Part shown: positions 18,727 to 27,612 of the stretch, piece after piece
How positions within the stretch are numbered: the stretch's first letter is position 1
Layout of the letters: every line of letters starts with the position of its first letter
Assembly (NCBI GenBank): GCA_966211955.1
Contig: CBIHOF010000021.1
Span: 1-64,000 of the forward strand
Direction: 5' to 3'
Source: Albitalea sp966211955
Lineage (GTDB): Bacteria > Pseudomonadota > Gammaproteobacteria > Burkholderiales > Burkholderiaceae_C
Length of the DNA: 64,000 bases
Notes under the pieces: model-generated
Databases searched by the model: none
The model's input: only the letters and a program-made list of their open reading frames with translations
What the model was told of the DNA's origin: nothing
Made by a program: the position numbers and the translations under genes

Positions 18727-19416
18727 ATGGGCAAACTGGTCGTATCGCTCGACGGTGTGGTGATCAAGGAAGTCCAGATCACCAAAGACAAGACGACCCT
18801 TGGGCGGCGCCCGTACAACGACATCGTGATCGACAACCTCGCGGTGTCCGGCGAGCACGCGGTGCTCCAGATGGTCGGTGCCGACGTCTTCATCGAAGAC
18901 CTCAACAGCACCAACGGCACCTACATCAACGGCAAGGCCGTCAAGAAGCAGCTGCTGACCCACAACGACACCGTCGAGATCGGCAAGTACAAGATCAAGT
19001 ACCTGGTCGAGGACGGCACCGACTACGAAAAGACCATGATCATGAAGCCGGGGGCGCTGCCCACGGCGCCTCATGCCTCCCAGCCTTCGCCGGTGGGCTA
19101 TTCCCCCACGGTGGGCTTTGGCAGCTCCGGCTTCGGCGCGCTGGGCACCTCGTCCGTCCCGGCCTCCATCCGGGTGTTGAACGGGGCCGCCGCCGGCCGT
19201 GAAGTGAACCTCACCAAGGTCGTGACCACCGTCGGCAAGCCTGGCGTGCAGGTCGCCTCCATCACCAAGCGCCCGGGCGGTTATGTCTTCGCCCACGTGG
19301 AAGGCGCCCTGCGCCCGACCGTCAACGGCCATCCACTGACCGGCGAAACCGTGCAGCTCAAGAACGGCGACGTGATCGAGCTGGCCGGCACGCAGATGCA
19401 GTTCGTCCAACTCTGA
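18727..19416 (+). CDS. FHA-domain protein with a second degenerate FHA-like domain
   Basis: FHA domains bind phosphothreonine, so this is the likely reader of the adjacent kinase. The 229-residue product has a canonical FHA domain (about residues 1-95) with GRR at 26-28, SGEH at 41-44 and LNSTNGTYING around 59-69. A linker contains DYEKTMIMKPG with Thr103, a plausible phospho-site similar in style to those of GarA/OdhI. A second FHA-like fold (about 145-229) ends VNGHPLTGETVQLKNGDVIE but lacks the phospho-binding Arg and Ser. An ACGAGG site precedes the ATG. Confidence 0.92.
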   Translation: MGKLVVSLDGVVIKEVQITKDKTTLGRRPYNDIVIDNLAVSGEHAVLQMVGADVFIEDLNSTNGTYINGKAVKKQLLTHNDTVEIGKYKIKYLVEDGTDYEKTMIMKPGALPTAPHASQPSPVGYSPTVGFGSSGFGALGTSSVPASIRVLNGAAAGREVNLTKVVTTVGKPGVQVASITKRPGGYVFAHVEGALRPTVNGHPLTGETVQLKNGDVIELAGTQMQFVQL

Positions 19417-19428
19417 ACTGCGCTCTCA

Positions 19429-19451
19429 AGGCCCCGCTTGTCGCGGGGCCT
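19429..19451 (+). terminator. Hairpin after the FHA gene
   Basis: AGGCCCCGC (19429-19437) pairs with GCGGGGCCT (19443-19451) around TTGTC. There is no T-run, so termination strength is uncertain. Confidence 0.45.
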
Positions 19452-19643
19452 GTCGTGAACATTTCACACGCCCGCCGACTGGCCGGCCGCCACCCTCTCG
19501 ATTGACGAGAAATCGCGACTTCGGCGCCTTGCGCCAAGGGTTTGCCACCATCAAGATTCGGCAACGCGCGTTTTGGAGACACCCCGGTGCGACGCGCGAC
19601 ACGACCAACCCTCGCCGCACGCGGCGACTCGCCCACGCCCGAC

Positions 19644-20489
19644 ATGATCATTCGCGTCCTCGGCTGCTCCGGCGCCATTGCTGCCGGTAGCAGGACGACC
19701 TCGTTCCTGCTGGACCACAGCATCCTCATTGATGCCGGCACCGGCGTGGGCGACCTGACGCTGGACGAACTGGCGCGCATCGACCACATCCTGATCAGCC
19801 ATTCGCACCTGGACCACGTGCTGGCCATCGGCTTGCTGGCCGACAGCGTCATGCGTGCCCGGGTGGCCAAGGGTCGCCCACCCATCGTCGTGCATGCGCT
19901 GCCGCAGACGCTGGACGCGTTGCGCCAGCACATCTTCAATGGCGTGATCTGGCCCGATTTCACCCGCCTGCCGAGCGTGGAGGCGCCCGCCTTGCGCTTC
20001 GAGCCACTGGAAGTCGGCGACGTCCTGAGCCTGGACGGCCACCGCATCGAGGTGCTGAGTGCGGCCCACACCGTGCCTGCGGTCGGCTTTGCCGTGGATG
20101 CCGGCGGCGACCGCGGCTGGTGGGTCTACACGGGCGACACCGGACCCAACCCGGCGCTGTGGAAGCGCCTGGCTAGCATGAAGGTGGCGCACCTCGTCAT
20201 CGAGACCGCCTTCAGCGACGACGAGCGCCAGCTGGCGGGCATCAGCCGCCACCTGTGCCCGACGATGCTGCGCGAGGAGCTGGCCCAGCTCAAGGGCAGT
20301 GTGGATGTGCACGTCACGCACATGAAGCCAGGCGAGGTGGGTGCCGTGATGAACGCTGTCTCGAACATCGACACCCCCCACCGCATCCATGCCCTGACGG
20401 CAGGGCAACAAATTGATTTGGCTATTTCCGTGGCTGACGTTTTGCGTCAGTTCAAAGAGCCACTCGTAAGCCGCCCCAACAATTTGTGA
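19644..20489 (+). CDS. Metallo-beta-lactamase-fold protein, class-II-type 3',5'-cyclic-nucleotide phosphodiesterase
   Basis: The 281-residue product begins MIIRVLGCSGAIAAGSRTTS and carries the metal-binding motif SHSHLDH (about residues 52-58), a later ILSAAHTVP-like His and the TGDTG Asp. The overall pattern resembles the class II cAMP phosphodiesterases common in Burkholderiales rather than RNase Z or glyoxalase II. Hydrolysis of cAMP or cGMP is therefore likely but substrate is inferred. The ATG at 19644 is chosen because conservation starts there; the frame is open further upstream. It sits between the FHA gene and the pilin, perhaps tying second-messenger level to surface structures. Confidence 0.78.
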   Translation: MIIRVLGCSGAIAAGSRTTSFLLDHSILIDAGTGVGDLTLDELARIDHILISHSHLDHVLAIGLLADSVMRARVAKGRPPIVVHALPQTLDALRQHIFNGVIWPDFTRLPSVEAPALRFEPLEVGDVLSLDGHRIEVLSAAHTVPAVGFAVDAGGDRGWWVYTGDTGPNPALWKRLASMKVAHLVIETAFSDDERQLAGISRHLCPTMLREELAQLKGSVDVHVTHMKPGEVGAVMNAVSNIDTPHRIHALTAGQQIDLAISVADVLRQFKEPLVSRPNNL

Positions 20490-20542
20490 CCGTCCGCGTC
20501 AGTCAGACGGGCAAAAGTCGCAGAATTCAAGGCCGGGTCCGT

Positions 20543-20558
20543 TGGCACGGGCTCTGCA
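20543..20558 (+). promoter_or_regulatory. Sigma-54 (RpoN) promoter of the pilin gene
   Basis: TGGCACGGGCTCTGCA matches the -24/-12 consensus TGGCACG-N4-TTGCA with one mismatch and has the required GG-N10-GC spacing. It lies 46 bases upstream of the pilin ATG. RpoN control of the major pilin is established in Pseudomonas (with PilR) and other species; no enhancer-binding activator is encoded in this window. Confidence 0.85.
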
Positions 20559-20604
20559 ACTGAAAGTGGGCGAGTTTCACCATCTTTTCCCCAGGAGCAC
20601 CCTC

Positions 20605-21075
20605 ATGAAGCGCGTTCAGCAAGGTTTCACACTTATCGAATTGATGATCGTCGTGGCGATCATCGGCATCCTGGCAGCTGTTGCGCTGCCGGCATATCAG
20701 CAGTACACGAAGAAGGCCAAGATGTCGGAAGTCATCCTGGCGGCTTCTGCCTGCCGCACCACGATCACCGAGGTTTATCAAGGCCTGACCAGCGCCTCCG
20801 GCCCGTCGGCCAACGGCTGGGGCTGCGAAAGCGCGAGCCAAACCTCCAAGTACGTCCTTGAGGTTGCTACGACGGATGACGGCGTCATCACCGTGAAGGC
20901 CACGGGCATTGACTCCACCGTTGACGGCAAGAAGGTTATCCTGACCCCGTACAGCGACATCACCTATACCACTGCAATGACGAAGGCCTCCAACTTCGGT
21001 CAGCAGGTCAAGGCCTGGAAGTGCACTCCGGAAGACGCGGCCATCGGCAAGTTCCTGCCGGGTTCGTGCCGCTAA
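20605..21075 (+). CDS. pilA: Type IV major pilin (PilA-like)
   Basis: The 156-residue prepilin has a seven-residue leader MKRVQQG and the class III cleavage/methylation site G^FTLIELMIVVAIIGILAAVA, with Glu5 of the mature protein. Two Cys pairs are visible: Cys near residues 53 and 73 and a C-terminal pair (KCTPEDAA...PGSCR) that would form the usual D-loop. An AGGAG site precedes the ATG. A sigma-54 promoter lies upstream and a terminator downstream. The two PglL-like ligase genes that follow make O-glycosylation of this pilin likely; Ser/Thr-rich stretches (TSASGPS) offer acceptor sites. Confidence 0.95.
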   Translation: MKRVQQGFTLIELMIVVAIIGILAAVALPAYQQYTKKAKMSEVILAASACRTTITEVYQGLTSASGPSANGWGCESASQTSKYVLEVATTDDGVITVKATGIDSTVDGKKVILTPYSDITYTTAMTKASNFGQQVKAWKCTPEDAAIGKFLPGSCR

Positions 21076-21101
21076 GCAGCCCGCGATTCTGCTTGCGATG
21101 C

Positions 21102-21135
21102 AAGGGCGCTCTTTTGAGCGCCCTTCTTACTTTTT
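21102..21135 (+). terminator. Intrinsic terminator after pilin
   Basis: AAGGGCGCTC (21102-21111) pairs perfectly with GAGCGCCCTT (21116-21125) around TTTT, followed by CTTACTTTTT. It lies 27 bases after the pilin stop and should make most pilin transcripts monocistronic. Confidence 0.9.
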
Positions 21136-21150
21136 GGGAGGGTACCCGTC

Positions 21151-22851
21151 ATGCGTCCAATGGTGCTTATCGGCGCCTGGGTCCTCGGACTGGCCTGGAT
21201 GCTGCCTGGGCACTACTTCCCCTGGGCCAGCTTTCATCAGGAAATGACTGCCGCTATCGGAGCGGCATTCATCATCATCGCGGCCTGCGCAGACCAAAGC
21301 CAGCCCGTGTGTTGGCCTCTCTTGAGCCGCATCGCGCTCGTCTGCAGCTTGATTCCACTTATTCAGTGGTCACTGGGCGAGGTTCATTTCAGGTCAGATG
21401 CGGTACTCGCAGCGAGTTACGTTGCGGGATTTGCATTGTGCGTCGCCGCCGGTGCAACGTTGGCGAGCAACGAGCGCGTCTCGCTCGTCGATACGTTGAG
21501 TGCCGCCATGTTGGTGGCGAGCGTGGTGTCGGTCTTCCTCGCCCTGTGTCAGTGGCAAGGGATCGGTTTGGGCATCTACCTTGCAGATTTGCAGCATGGC
21601 AAGCGGCCCTACGCAAACCTGGCGCAGGCCAACCACCTTGCAACCCTTCTCTCACTTGGCGTGGCCGCGGTGCTCAGGTTTTACGAACAAGGTCGCGTGC
21701 GAGGTTGGGTCACGTCTTTGGCTCTCGCCTTCCTTGGGTTCGGGATGGTCATGACAACTTCGCGCACGGGCTGGCTGTTTGTCTTGGTCTTGGCGTTCTG
21801 GCTGCTTGCAAATCGTGGCAGGGCGTCCATGCGGGTATCGACCGGCGCGGTGGTGGGAGGGCTCCTCGGTTTCGCGTGTCTGGTCATCGCCTGGGAGCCT
21901 CTCAATGAAGCGCTATTGCTCTTGCCAGGACGGAACTTTCAATCGTTTCAAGAATTCCACGGCCAACCCAATCCCCGGCTGCATCATTGGCAAACCTTCT
22001 GGGATGCCCTCATGCGTTCGCCATGGAGTGGCTATGGTTGGGGACAGGTGCCCCTGGCGCATGGCGCCGCGGTACTTGACCACGCCTATGACGGAGAGAT
22101 CCTGTCGAGCAGCCACAACCTCCTGCTCGACCTGTTGATATGGAACGGCTTGCCTCTGGGGCTGTTGATTTGTGCTTCCCTGGTGTACTGGTTCTTGCGG
22201 CAAGCACGTGCGTGCCGCGACGGTGCGCAAGTCGCGACCTTCGCGGCGGTTGCCGCCGTGTTTGTCCACGGCATGCTGGAATACCCGTTGCAGTACACCT
22301 ATTTCCTCTTGCCGGTCGCCTTGCTGATGGGTGGCTTGGAAGGTGGCGAGTCGCGCGGAAATATCGTCCATGGCCGCAGATGGACGATGGCAGTGCCTGG
22401 GCTCATCCTTGCGCTGATCGCCGGATGGATAGCCGTCGAATACACGGAAGTGGAGGCGCAAGCGCGTGTATTGCGATTTGTCACCGCGGGCATTGGTGTG
22501 GACAAGGTCAATGAGGCACCGGAACCGGACGTGATATTGCTGGATCGCCAAAAGCTCTTTCATCGTTTTGCGTTGTCCCCTGCACGGCGAGGCATGAGTG
22601 CAAAAGAAGTCGAGGAAGCCCGCCGAATCTCCGACATGCATCCGTTCGGCCCCAGCCTCTTGCGCCAAGCCTTGATCCTGGGCCTCAACGGCCGCCCCGC
22701 TGATGCCGAACAGGCGCTTCGCCGGATCTGCTGGACGAACCCGCCGAAGGCCTGTGTCGAAGCACGAAGCGCATGGCGCGAGCTTCGCCAACAGTACCCG
22801 GAACTTGATCAAGTGCCTTTGCCGGCGATGCCCCCGGGTGCGCAGGAGTAG
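21151..22851 (+). CDS. PglL-like O-oligosaccharyltransferase / O-antigen ligase family (first copy)
   Basis: PglL enzymes move a lipid-linked glycan from undecaprenyl phosphate onto periplasmic proteins such as pilins. This 566-residue protein has about ten membrane spans in residues 1-415. It has the Wzy_C-type periplasmic motif SSSHNLLLDLLIWNGLPLG with the conserved His, and the PglL-typical EYPLQYTYFLLP (about 372-383), then a C-terminal soluble tail (Wzy_C_2-like) ending in PGAQE. An ATG at 21151 follows GGGAGGGTACCC. Ligase rather than polymerase activity is inferred from the EYPLxY motif and the pilin next door. Confidence 0.85.
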   Translation: MRPMVLIGAWVLGLAWMLPGHYFPWASFHQEMTAAIGAAFIIIAACADQSQPVCWPLLSRIALVCSLIPLIQWSLGEVHFRSDAVLAASYVAGFALCVAAGATLASNERVSLVDTLSAAMLVASVVSVFLALCQWQGIGLGIYLADLQHGKRPYANLAQANHLATLLSLGVAAVLRFYEQGRVRGWVTSLALAFLGFGMVMTTSRTGWLFVLVLAFWLLANRGRASMRVSTGAVVGGLLGFACLVIAWEPLNEALLLLPGRNFQSFQEFHGQPNPRLHHWQTFWDALMRSPWSGYGWGQVPLAHGAAVLDHAYDGEILSSSHNLLLDLLIWNGLPLGLLICASLVYWFLRQARACRDGAQVATFAAVAAVFVHGMLEYPLQYTYFLLPVALLMGGLEGGESRGNIVHGRRWTMAVPGLILALIAGWIAVEYTEVEAQARVLRFVTAGIGVDKVNEAPEPDVILLDRQKLFHRFALSPARRGMSAKEVEEARRISDMHPFGPSLLRQALILGLNGRPADAEQALRRICWTNPPKACVEARSAWRELRQQYPELDQVPLPAMPPGAQE

Positions 22852-22974
22852 TGTGCCCCGGTGGGGCACGCCATGACGCTTGGTGCACACAAGCACCGGG
22901 AGTCCCGCATGCCCCAACGATAATCCCGGGTTCAACTTCAGCTGCGAGCCCGGCCTCTCGGGTTGCTCTCACGC

Positions 22975-24735
22975 ATGACAGACAACGCCAAGTCTCGCGC
23001 ACCCATCGAGGAACTGGTTCTTCCTTCGCAGGCCGCTCTGCTGGTTGCAGTGTTGGGGCCGACTCTCCTTGCATTCAATCTGCCACCATCGTCGACCTTC
23101 TTCAATCAGGCGGCTGCGTTGGTGGGTTGGGGTCTGGTCATCGTTGTGCTTCCGGGACGAAGCGACATCTTCGAGACAATCCGACGCCGACTGTGGGTGC
23201 TGCTCGTTCCGCTCTCGGTACTGCTGGCAGAAGCCCTTGTTTCCTGGCGCCAGGACGGTTTGCCTTCTTCACTTGCCTTGTCAGCAGCAGGTCTGACTGC
23301 TGCAGCAGCGCTTACCGCAATTGCCGGTGCCCGAGCCGGGGTGTCCGGCTGTGTGTCCAACATCTTCAAGGGGCTGTGTTTCGCGCTGCTCGCAGCTGGT
23401 GTGGTGGGTGGAATCTTAGGCTGCGTGCAGGTGTTTTTCCCGGAAGTGGCGGATAGTGTGTGGATCGCAGCCACTGCTGCGGATGGCCGTGCCTCGGGCA
23501 ACCTTCGGCAACCAAATCATCTGAGCAGCCTCCTCGTGTGGTCGCTGGTGGCCCTCGTCTGGCTGCGGCAATCGAACACCATTCCTGCCGAAGTGTCCTG
23601 GATGCTTGGCACGTTTGCGGCCTTCTGCATCGTGCTCACCGGATCTCGCACCGGCTTGGTCGACGTCGGACTGCTTGCCGCCTGGGGTGTGTGTGACAGG
23701 CGATTGCCGAAACCCGTGCGTGCCGCGCTGCTTGCGCTTCCCTTGATCTATGCAGCATCTTGGTGGGGCATGCGAGAGTGGGCTCATTCGACAGGGGGCG
23801 TTTTTGGCGGGGAGGCCAGGATGGGCGCACAGGCCGACATCTCCAGTTCGCGGTATGGCATCTGGTCAGACACGCTTTCGTTGATCCAGCAGCATCCGTG
23901 GTTTGGCGTAGGTTTTGGGGAGTTCAACTTCGCCTGGTCGCTGACGCCCTTTCCTCATCGGCCAGTGGCATTTTTCGATCACACGCACAACATCGCGCTC
24001 CAGTTTGCTGTCGAACTTGGCTTGCCGGTGGCTGTGCTCCTGATCATGTTCTTGCTCGTCGCCATCGTGCTCGCATTCATCAACAGCATCCGCCTCGATT
24101 CAATGGAGCAGTCTTCCGTTGCTCGCGCCGCTGCCATGATCGTTTTGATGATCGGAGTGCACAGCATGTTCGAGTACCCGCTGTGGTACGCGTACTTCTT
24201 GCTGCCCTGTGCCTTTGCGTTCGGCATGGCCTTGTCGGTGCAGGACAGCGCAGCGATCAGCGACGAGGCTCGCGATGTCGGATTCCTCCGCGCACACGCT
24301 TGGAGATTTGCAGGCGCGGGTTTGCTGATCTGTGGCGTTCTTTCGGTGCTCGACTACTTTCGGGTCGTTCCGATCTTCGAAGCAGGAGGGGGGACAACGC
24401 TGGAACAGCGCATCGAACAAGGTCGGAATAGCGTCCTGTTCAGTCACCACGCCGACTACGCCGCCGCTACGACGGTATCGACGCCTGCGCAGCGCTTTGC
24501 TTCCTTCAGCACAGCCACCCATAACCTCCTTGACACCCGCTTGATGATGGCCTGGGCCAAGGCATACGCGGAACGAGGCGACGTCGAACGGGCGAAACAT
24601 CTTGCCCAACGACTGCGCGAGTTTCACAACGAGGATTCAGCGGAGTTTTTTGCCGTCTGCGAAGAAGAATCGGAGCCCTTGCCGTTTCAATGCAGCAAGC
24701 CTGCCCGTGAAATGGACTATCGAGATTTCAGGTAG
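22975..24735 (+). CDS. PglL-like O-oligosaccharyltransferase / O-antigen ligase family (second copy)
   Basis: This 586-residue polytopic protein is related in layout to the preceding one. It keeps the motif DHTHNIALQFAVELGLPVA, closer to canonical PglL than the first copy, and FEYPLWYAYFLLP. The C-terminal 150 residues are soluble with a helical stretch (MMAWAKAYAERGDVERAKHL) resembling a TPR unit. I use the ATG at 22975 (MTDNAKSRAP); a TTG four codons earlier is possible. One of the two copies may act as ligase and the other as a Wzy-type polymerase, or they may differ in acceptor protein; the sequence does not decide. Confidence 0.85.
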   Translation: MTDNAKSRAPIEELVLPSQAALLVAVLGPTLLAFNLPPSSTFFNQAAALVGWGLVIVVLPGRSDIFETIRRRLWVLLVPLSVLLAEALVSWRQDGLPSSLALSAAGLTAAAALTAIAGARAGVSGCVSNIFKGLCFALLAAGVVGGILGCVQVFFPEVADSVWIAATAADGRASGNLRQPNHLSSLLVWSLVALVWLRQSNTIPAEVSWMLGTFAAFCIVLTGSRTGLVDVGLLAAWGVCDRRLPKPVRAALLALPLIYAASWWGMREWAHSTGGVFGGEARMGAQADISSSRYGIWSDTLSLIQQHPWFGVGFGEFNFAWSLTPFPHRPVAFFDHTHNIALQFAVELGLPVAVLLIMFLLVAIVLAFINSIRLDSMEQSSVARAAAMIVLMIGVHSMFEYPLWYAYFLLPCAFAFGMALSVQDSAAISDEARDVGFLRAHAWRFAGAGLLICGVLSVLDYFRVVPIFEAGGGTTLEQRIEQGRNSVLFSHHADYAAATTVSTPAQRFASFSTATHNLLDTRLMMAWAKAYAERGDVERAKHLAQRLREFHNEDSAEFFAVCEEESEPLPFQCSKPAREMDYRDFR

Positions 24736-24742
24736 ACGCGAT

Positions 24743-25669
24743 TCAGCGCAGTACGCCGAGGATCAACATCAGCGCGAGCGCGAGCTGGTCCCTCGGTCTC
24801 CTCCTCAAAGACCGGGCATGGGCAGCCAACCAGAGTCTGTCTCGCAACTGCAAGCGTTTGAGGCGATGAAGAACGTCCTGGGAATCTGTCGGCCAAAGCT
24901 GCGCAATCTGGAGCACCTGGGTGCGAAACCATCCGGACGTGAGACGGTTCCAACGCTTGGAAACCGCCCGCAGTCCGTGGTTGGCCCCCAGCTCGTTCGC
25001 CCCGTGCTGGCGGTAGGCCACGCCGGGGAAAGGATCGATTTTCCATCGATCGCCATGCGAGCGGGCATAAGCATAAATCAACCAATCGTGATACCCGATG
25101 CCTTCAAACCGCTTAACGTTATCGCGCAATTCGGCCTGCAGGCGGGACGCAAAGTCTACGCTCAAGACGTAGGTGCAACCCGGTCCCGCTGGTTCGAAGA
25201 GATGGTCGAGCCGGCGTTGTGAGCCCGCCTTGCTCAATTTCCGGCGCTGACCGTTGGTCCAAAAAGCCTCGACGTCGGACGAGTAAGCTGCCAGGTGTTC
25301 GTCTCTAATACTCACGATGGCACGCGCAAGTCGGTCCGGGTCCCAAATGTCATCCTGATCCGCCAACGCCACAGCGTCGAACGTGTCGAACCTTGCTTCG
25401 CGCACAAGCTTGAGAAAGTTTGCCGCAGCACCGAGGCGCTGTGACGAGGCGGGCAATATTTCAAGGTCCGTCCCCGTTCGATGCGTCCATTCCTGCAGAA
25501 GCGTGAGGGTGCCATCAGTCGATTGATCGTCGTTCGCAAGAATCGACACGGCCACGCCGCGCTGCTCGACAACGCTGCGTAGCAAATCGTGGAGCCACGG
25601 CGCTCCGTTGTACGTCGCCAACAGGACAAGCACATGAGGAACGTCGGCCGAGGATGGCGGGTGAGGCAT
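24743..25669 (-). CDS. Family 2 glycosyltransferase, rhamnosyltransferase-like
   Basis: A cytoplasmic GT-A glycosyltransferase of about 308 residues. It shows VLVLLATYNGAPWLHDLLRS at the N-terminus, a DDQSTDGT nucleotide-binding motif and ADQDDIWDPDRL (the DxD-type metal site), all typical of GT2 rhamnosyl- and related transferases. I use the ATG at 25669 (MPHPPSSADV); the frame is open 20 codons further. It converges with the second PglL gene (8-base gap) and diverges from the next glycosyltransferase with starts only 23 bases apart. The sugar donor is unknown. Confidence 0.85.
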   Translation of the reverse strand: MPHPPSSADVPHVLVLLATYNGAPWLHDLLRSVVEQRGVAVSILANDDQSTDGTLTLLQEWTHRTGTDLEILPASSQRLGAAANFLKLVREARFDTFDAVALADQDDIWDPDRLARAIVSIRDEHLAAYSSDVEAFWTNGQRRKLSKAGSQRRLDHLFEPAGPGCTYVLSVDFASRLQAELRDNVKRFEGIGYHDWLIYAYARSHGDRWKIDPFPGVAYRQHGANELGANHGLRAVSKRWNRLTSGWFRTQVLQIAQLWPTDSQDVLHRLKRLQLRDRLWLAAHARSLRRRPRDQLALALMLILGVLR

Positions 25670-25692
25670 GTGAGAAAGCTTATCTTCCAGGA

Positions 25693-26610
25693 ATGAACTC
25701 CGCCGACCAGGATCGACTGACGTGGCCATCGCTCGCCGCTACTGTAGTGCTCTTCGCTTCAGAAGCTGACCCGCACGCTGCGATTGAAGCGCTATGCGCG
25801 ATCTGTGGGGCGGTGGTTCTTGTGGACAATTCCCCGGCCGCCCACCCAGCAGTGAATCGATGGATCGGCCACCCCAAAGTGCATGTCGTTCGTCACGGCA
25901 ATGTTGGGGGACTCGCCGGCGGCTACAACGCCGCGATCTCTGCGCTCGATCGGCTTGGAAATCACACAACCCACGTGGTGTTCGTTGATGAGGATTCCGA
26001 TGTGGCGGTTCTGCGCAATTTCTTGTCGCGCCCTGGTGTAAGTAGCCTCCTCGATGAAAGTGACACTGCTGCAGTGGCGCCGTCGCACCGTGATCGTGCG
26101 ACGGGCATGCGCGCTCGCCACATCCGACTGAGGCGATGGCATTTGACCTTCCTGCCGCGTGAGGTTCACGGAATTCAACGCGTCACCTTCATCATCAACT
26201 CCATGTCGGTATGGCGCCGGGAGGCTTTGCGTGTCATCGGCCCGTTTGACGAGCGGCTTGGGGTGGACCACGTCGACACCGATTACTGCCTACGCGCCAC
26301 ACGGGCTGGCTTATTTGTCTACCTCGACGGAGACGTCGAGTTCGCCCATTCCATCGGCGCTCGCCGCGCTTACAAGGCGATGGGCGTCGCAATGCAGGCG
26401 GGAGGACACTCCGCTGCGAGGCGACGCAGCATAGGTCGCAGCACGACGATGCTCTTGTTTCGGTATGGGTTCCGCTTTCCAGCCTTCGCGGCCTTGTGTG
26501 TGTCTCGGTTGGTCTACGAAACGCTTGGAATCGCTGTGGCGGAAAATCTCAAACTGACCAAGATTGCTGCCCTTTGGTGCGGGGTACTCGATGCACTGCG
26601 AGGCCGTTGA
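25693..26610 (+). CDS. Family 2 glycosyltransferase
   Basis: The 305-residue product (from MNSADQDRLTWPS) has the GT2 core: a VDNSPAA segment, NVGGLAGGYNAAISAL near residue 80, and FVDEDSD (about 100-106) as the DxD-like site. FIINSMSVWRREALRVIGPFDE resembles the acceptor-side motif of rhamnosyltransferases of the RfbF/WbbL type, and HVDTDYCLRA follows. It would add one sugar to the lipid-linked glycan on the cytoplasmic side. It converges on the next gene with a four-base gap. Confidence 0.83.
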   Translation: MNSADQDRLTWPSLAATVVLFASEADPHAAIEALCAICGAVVLVDNSPAAHPAVNRWIGHPKVHVVRHGNVGGLAGGYNAAISALDRLGNHTTHVVFVDEDSDVAVLRNFLSRPGVSSLLDESDTAAVAPSHRDRATGMRARHIRLRRWHLTFLPREVHGIQRVTFIINSMSVWRREALRVIGPFDERLGVDHVDTDYCLRATRAGLFVYLDGDVEFAHSIGARRAYKAMGVAMQAGGHSAARRRSIGRSTTMLLFRYGFRFPAFAALCVSRLVYETLGIAVAENLKLTKIAALWCGVLDALRGR

Positions 26611-26614
26611 GCCT

Positions 26615-27574
26615 TCAGCTAGGGAATGACGCGTCGACCTCTGCCAGGAACCGCCGCTTCTCCTCCGCGATGCTCGACCGGAACGTGCCGAAGCGCGAGT
26701 GGTGTGTGTCGAAGTGGTCGACGATGTCGGCGACCAGCGACTTGAATTTCGACTCGAACCGCGGGTCATCCTCATCAAGCTTGTAGGTGTCGTCGATCGG
26801 AAGATCTGCAGCGAAGGCAGCACTTCCGCGCCGTCCAGTGATGACGCAACATCCCGCGGCGGCCGCTTCTCGCGGCAACCGGTCTCGCCCCGGGTGTTGT
26901 CCAAAGTCGATGTACAACATGCTGGTCCGCAGGACGTCGACCAGTTCGGATCGATTCAATCCCACCAGTGGCTTGAACTCACGGTTCGAACATGCCTGCA
27001 CCAACCTTCGAGTCGTGGACAAGCCTTTCTTGGGGTTGTAGAGGATGCGTGGCAAGCGCGCTGGGCCAACGGCATCCGTCACTTCGACCGTGGAATAGTC
27101 GGACAAACGCATCGAGTCCAAACCCCGGCTCGCGACAAACGATGATGCGTACTCCGACTGACAATAGTGCAGACACGAGCGCATCTCGGCGAAGCTCAGG
27201 TCTCGTCGCGTGATGATGAAGCGAAGTCGTCGAACGGTGTCGGCGAGCCAGCTCTTGTATTCGCGGGCGAAGTAGTAATCGATCGACAGCCACCAGACTG
27301 CCCGCCGAGCGTACTTGAACTGCCGAAGCAGTCCGGTGGCTGATTCTGGGGCGATGACCAGTTCATCAGGTGTGTCGTTCGGGCGCCCCACCACGACGTC
27401 GTAGCCGCGAAACGCGGGGGGCACTTCATGCGATCCGTCCATTGGGACGTAGGAGATGTAGGCCCGCCGCCCGAGCTTTCGCAATGCATCAACCAACTGA
27501 TGCAAGGCTTCGGGACCACCGGTCACATAGTTCGCGGGACACAGAACGTAGTAAGTCGTGATGCCAGAGGACAT
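26615..27574 (-). CDS. Glycosyltransferase-like protein of polysaccharide clusters
   Basis: This 319-residue protein begins MSSGITTYYVLCPANYVTGGPEALHQLV, an N-terminal Rossmann signature (GGPEALHQL) found in GT4-like proteins of capsule clusters. It later shows ILYNPKKGLSTTRRLV and, near the C-terminus, DFGQHPGRDRLPREAAAAGC, which resembles the GT-B donor-binding ExxxAxG region. It has no membrane segment. It follows glf by 38 bases in a wzx-glf-GT operon, so a galactofuranosyl donor is conceivable, but I cannot show that. Function is assigned at family level only. Confidence 0.72.
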   Translation of the reverse strand: MSSGITTYYVLCPANYVTGGPEALHQLVDALRKLGRRAYISYVPMDGSHEVPPAFRGYDVVVGRPNDTPDELVIAPESATGLLRQFKYARRAVWWLSIDYYFAREYKSWLADTVRRLRFIITRRDLSFAEMRSCLHYCQSEYASSFVASRGLDSMRLSDYSTVEVTDAVGPARLPRILYNPKKGLSTTRRLVQACSNREFKPLVGLNRSELVDVLRTSMLYIDFGQHPGRDRLPREAAAAGCCVITGRRGSAAFAADLPIDDTYKLDEDDPRFESKFKSLVADIVDHFDTHHSRFGTFRSSIAEEKRRFLAEVDASFPS

Positions 27575-27612
27575 GCGAATAGATTCGTGCAGGTGAGCTA
27601 GTGATCCGGGGA

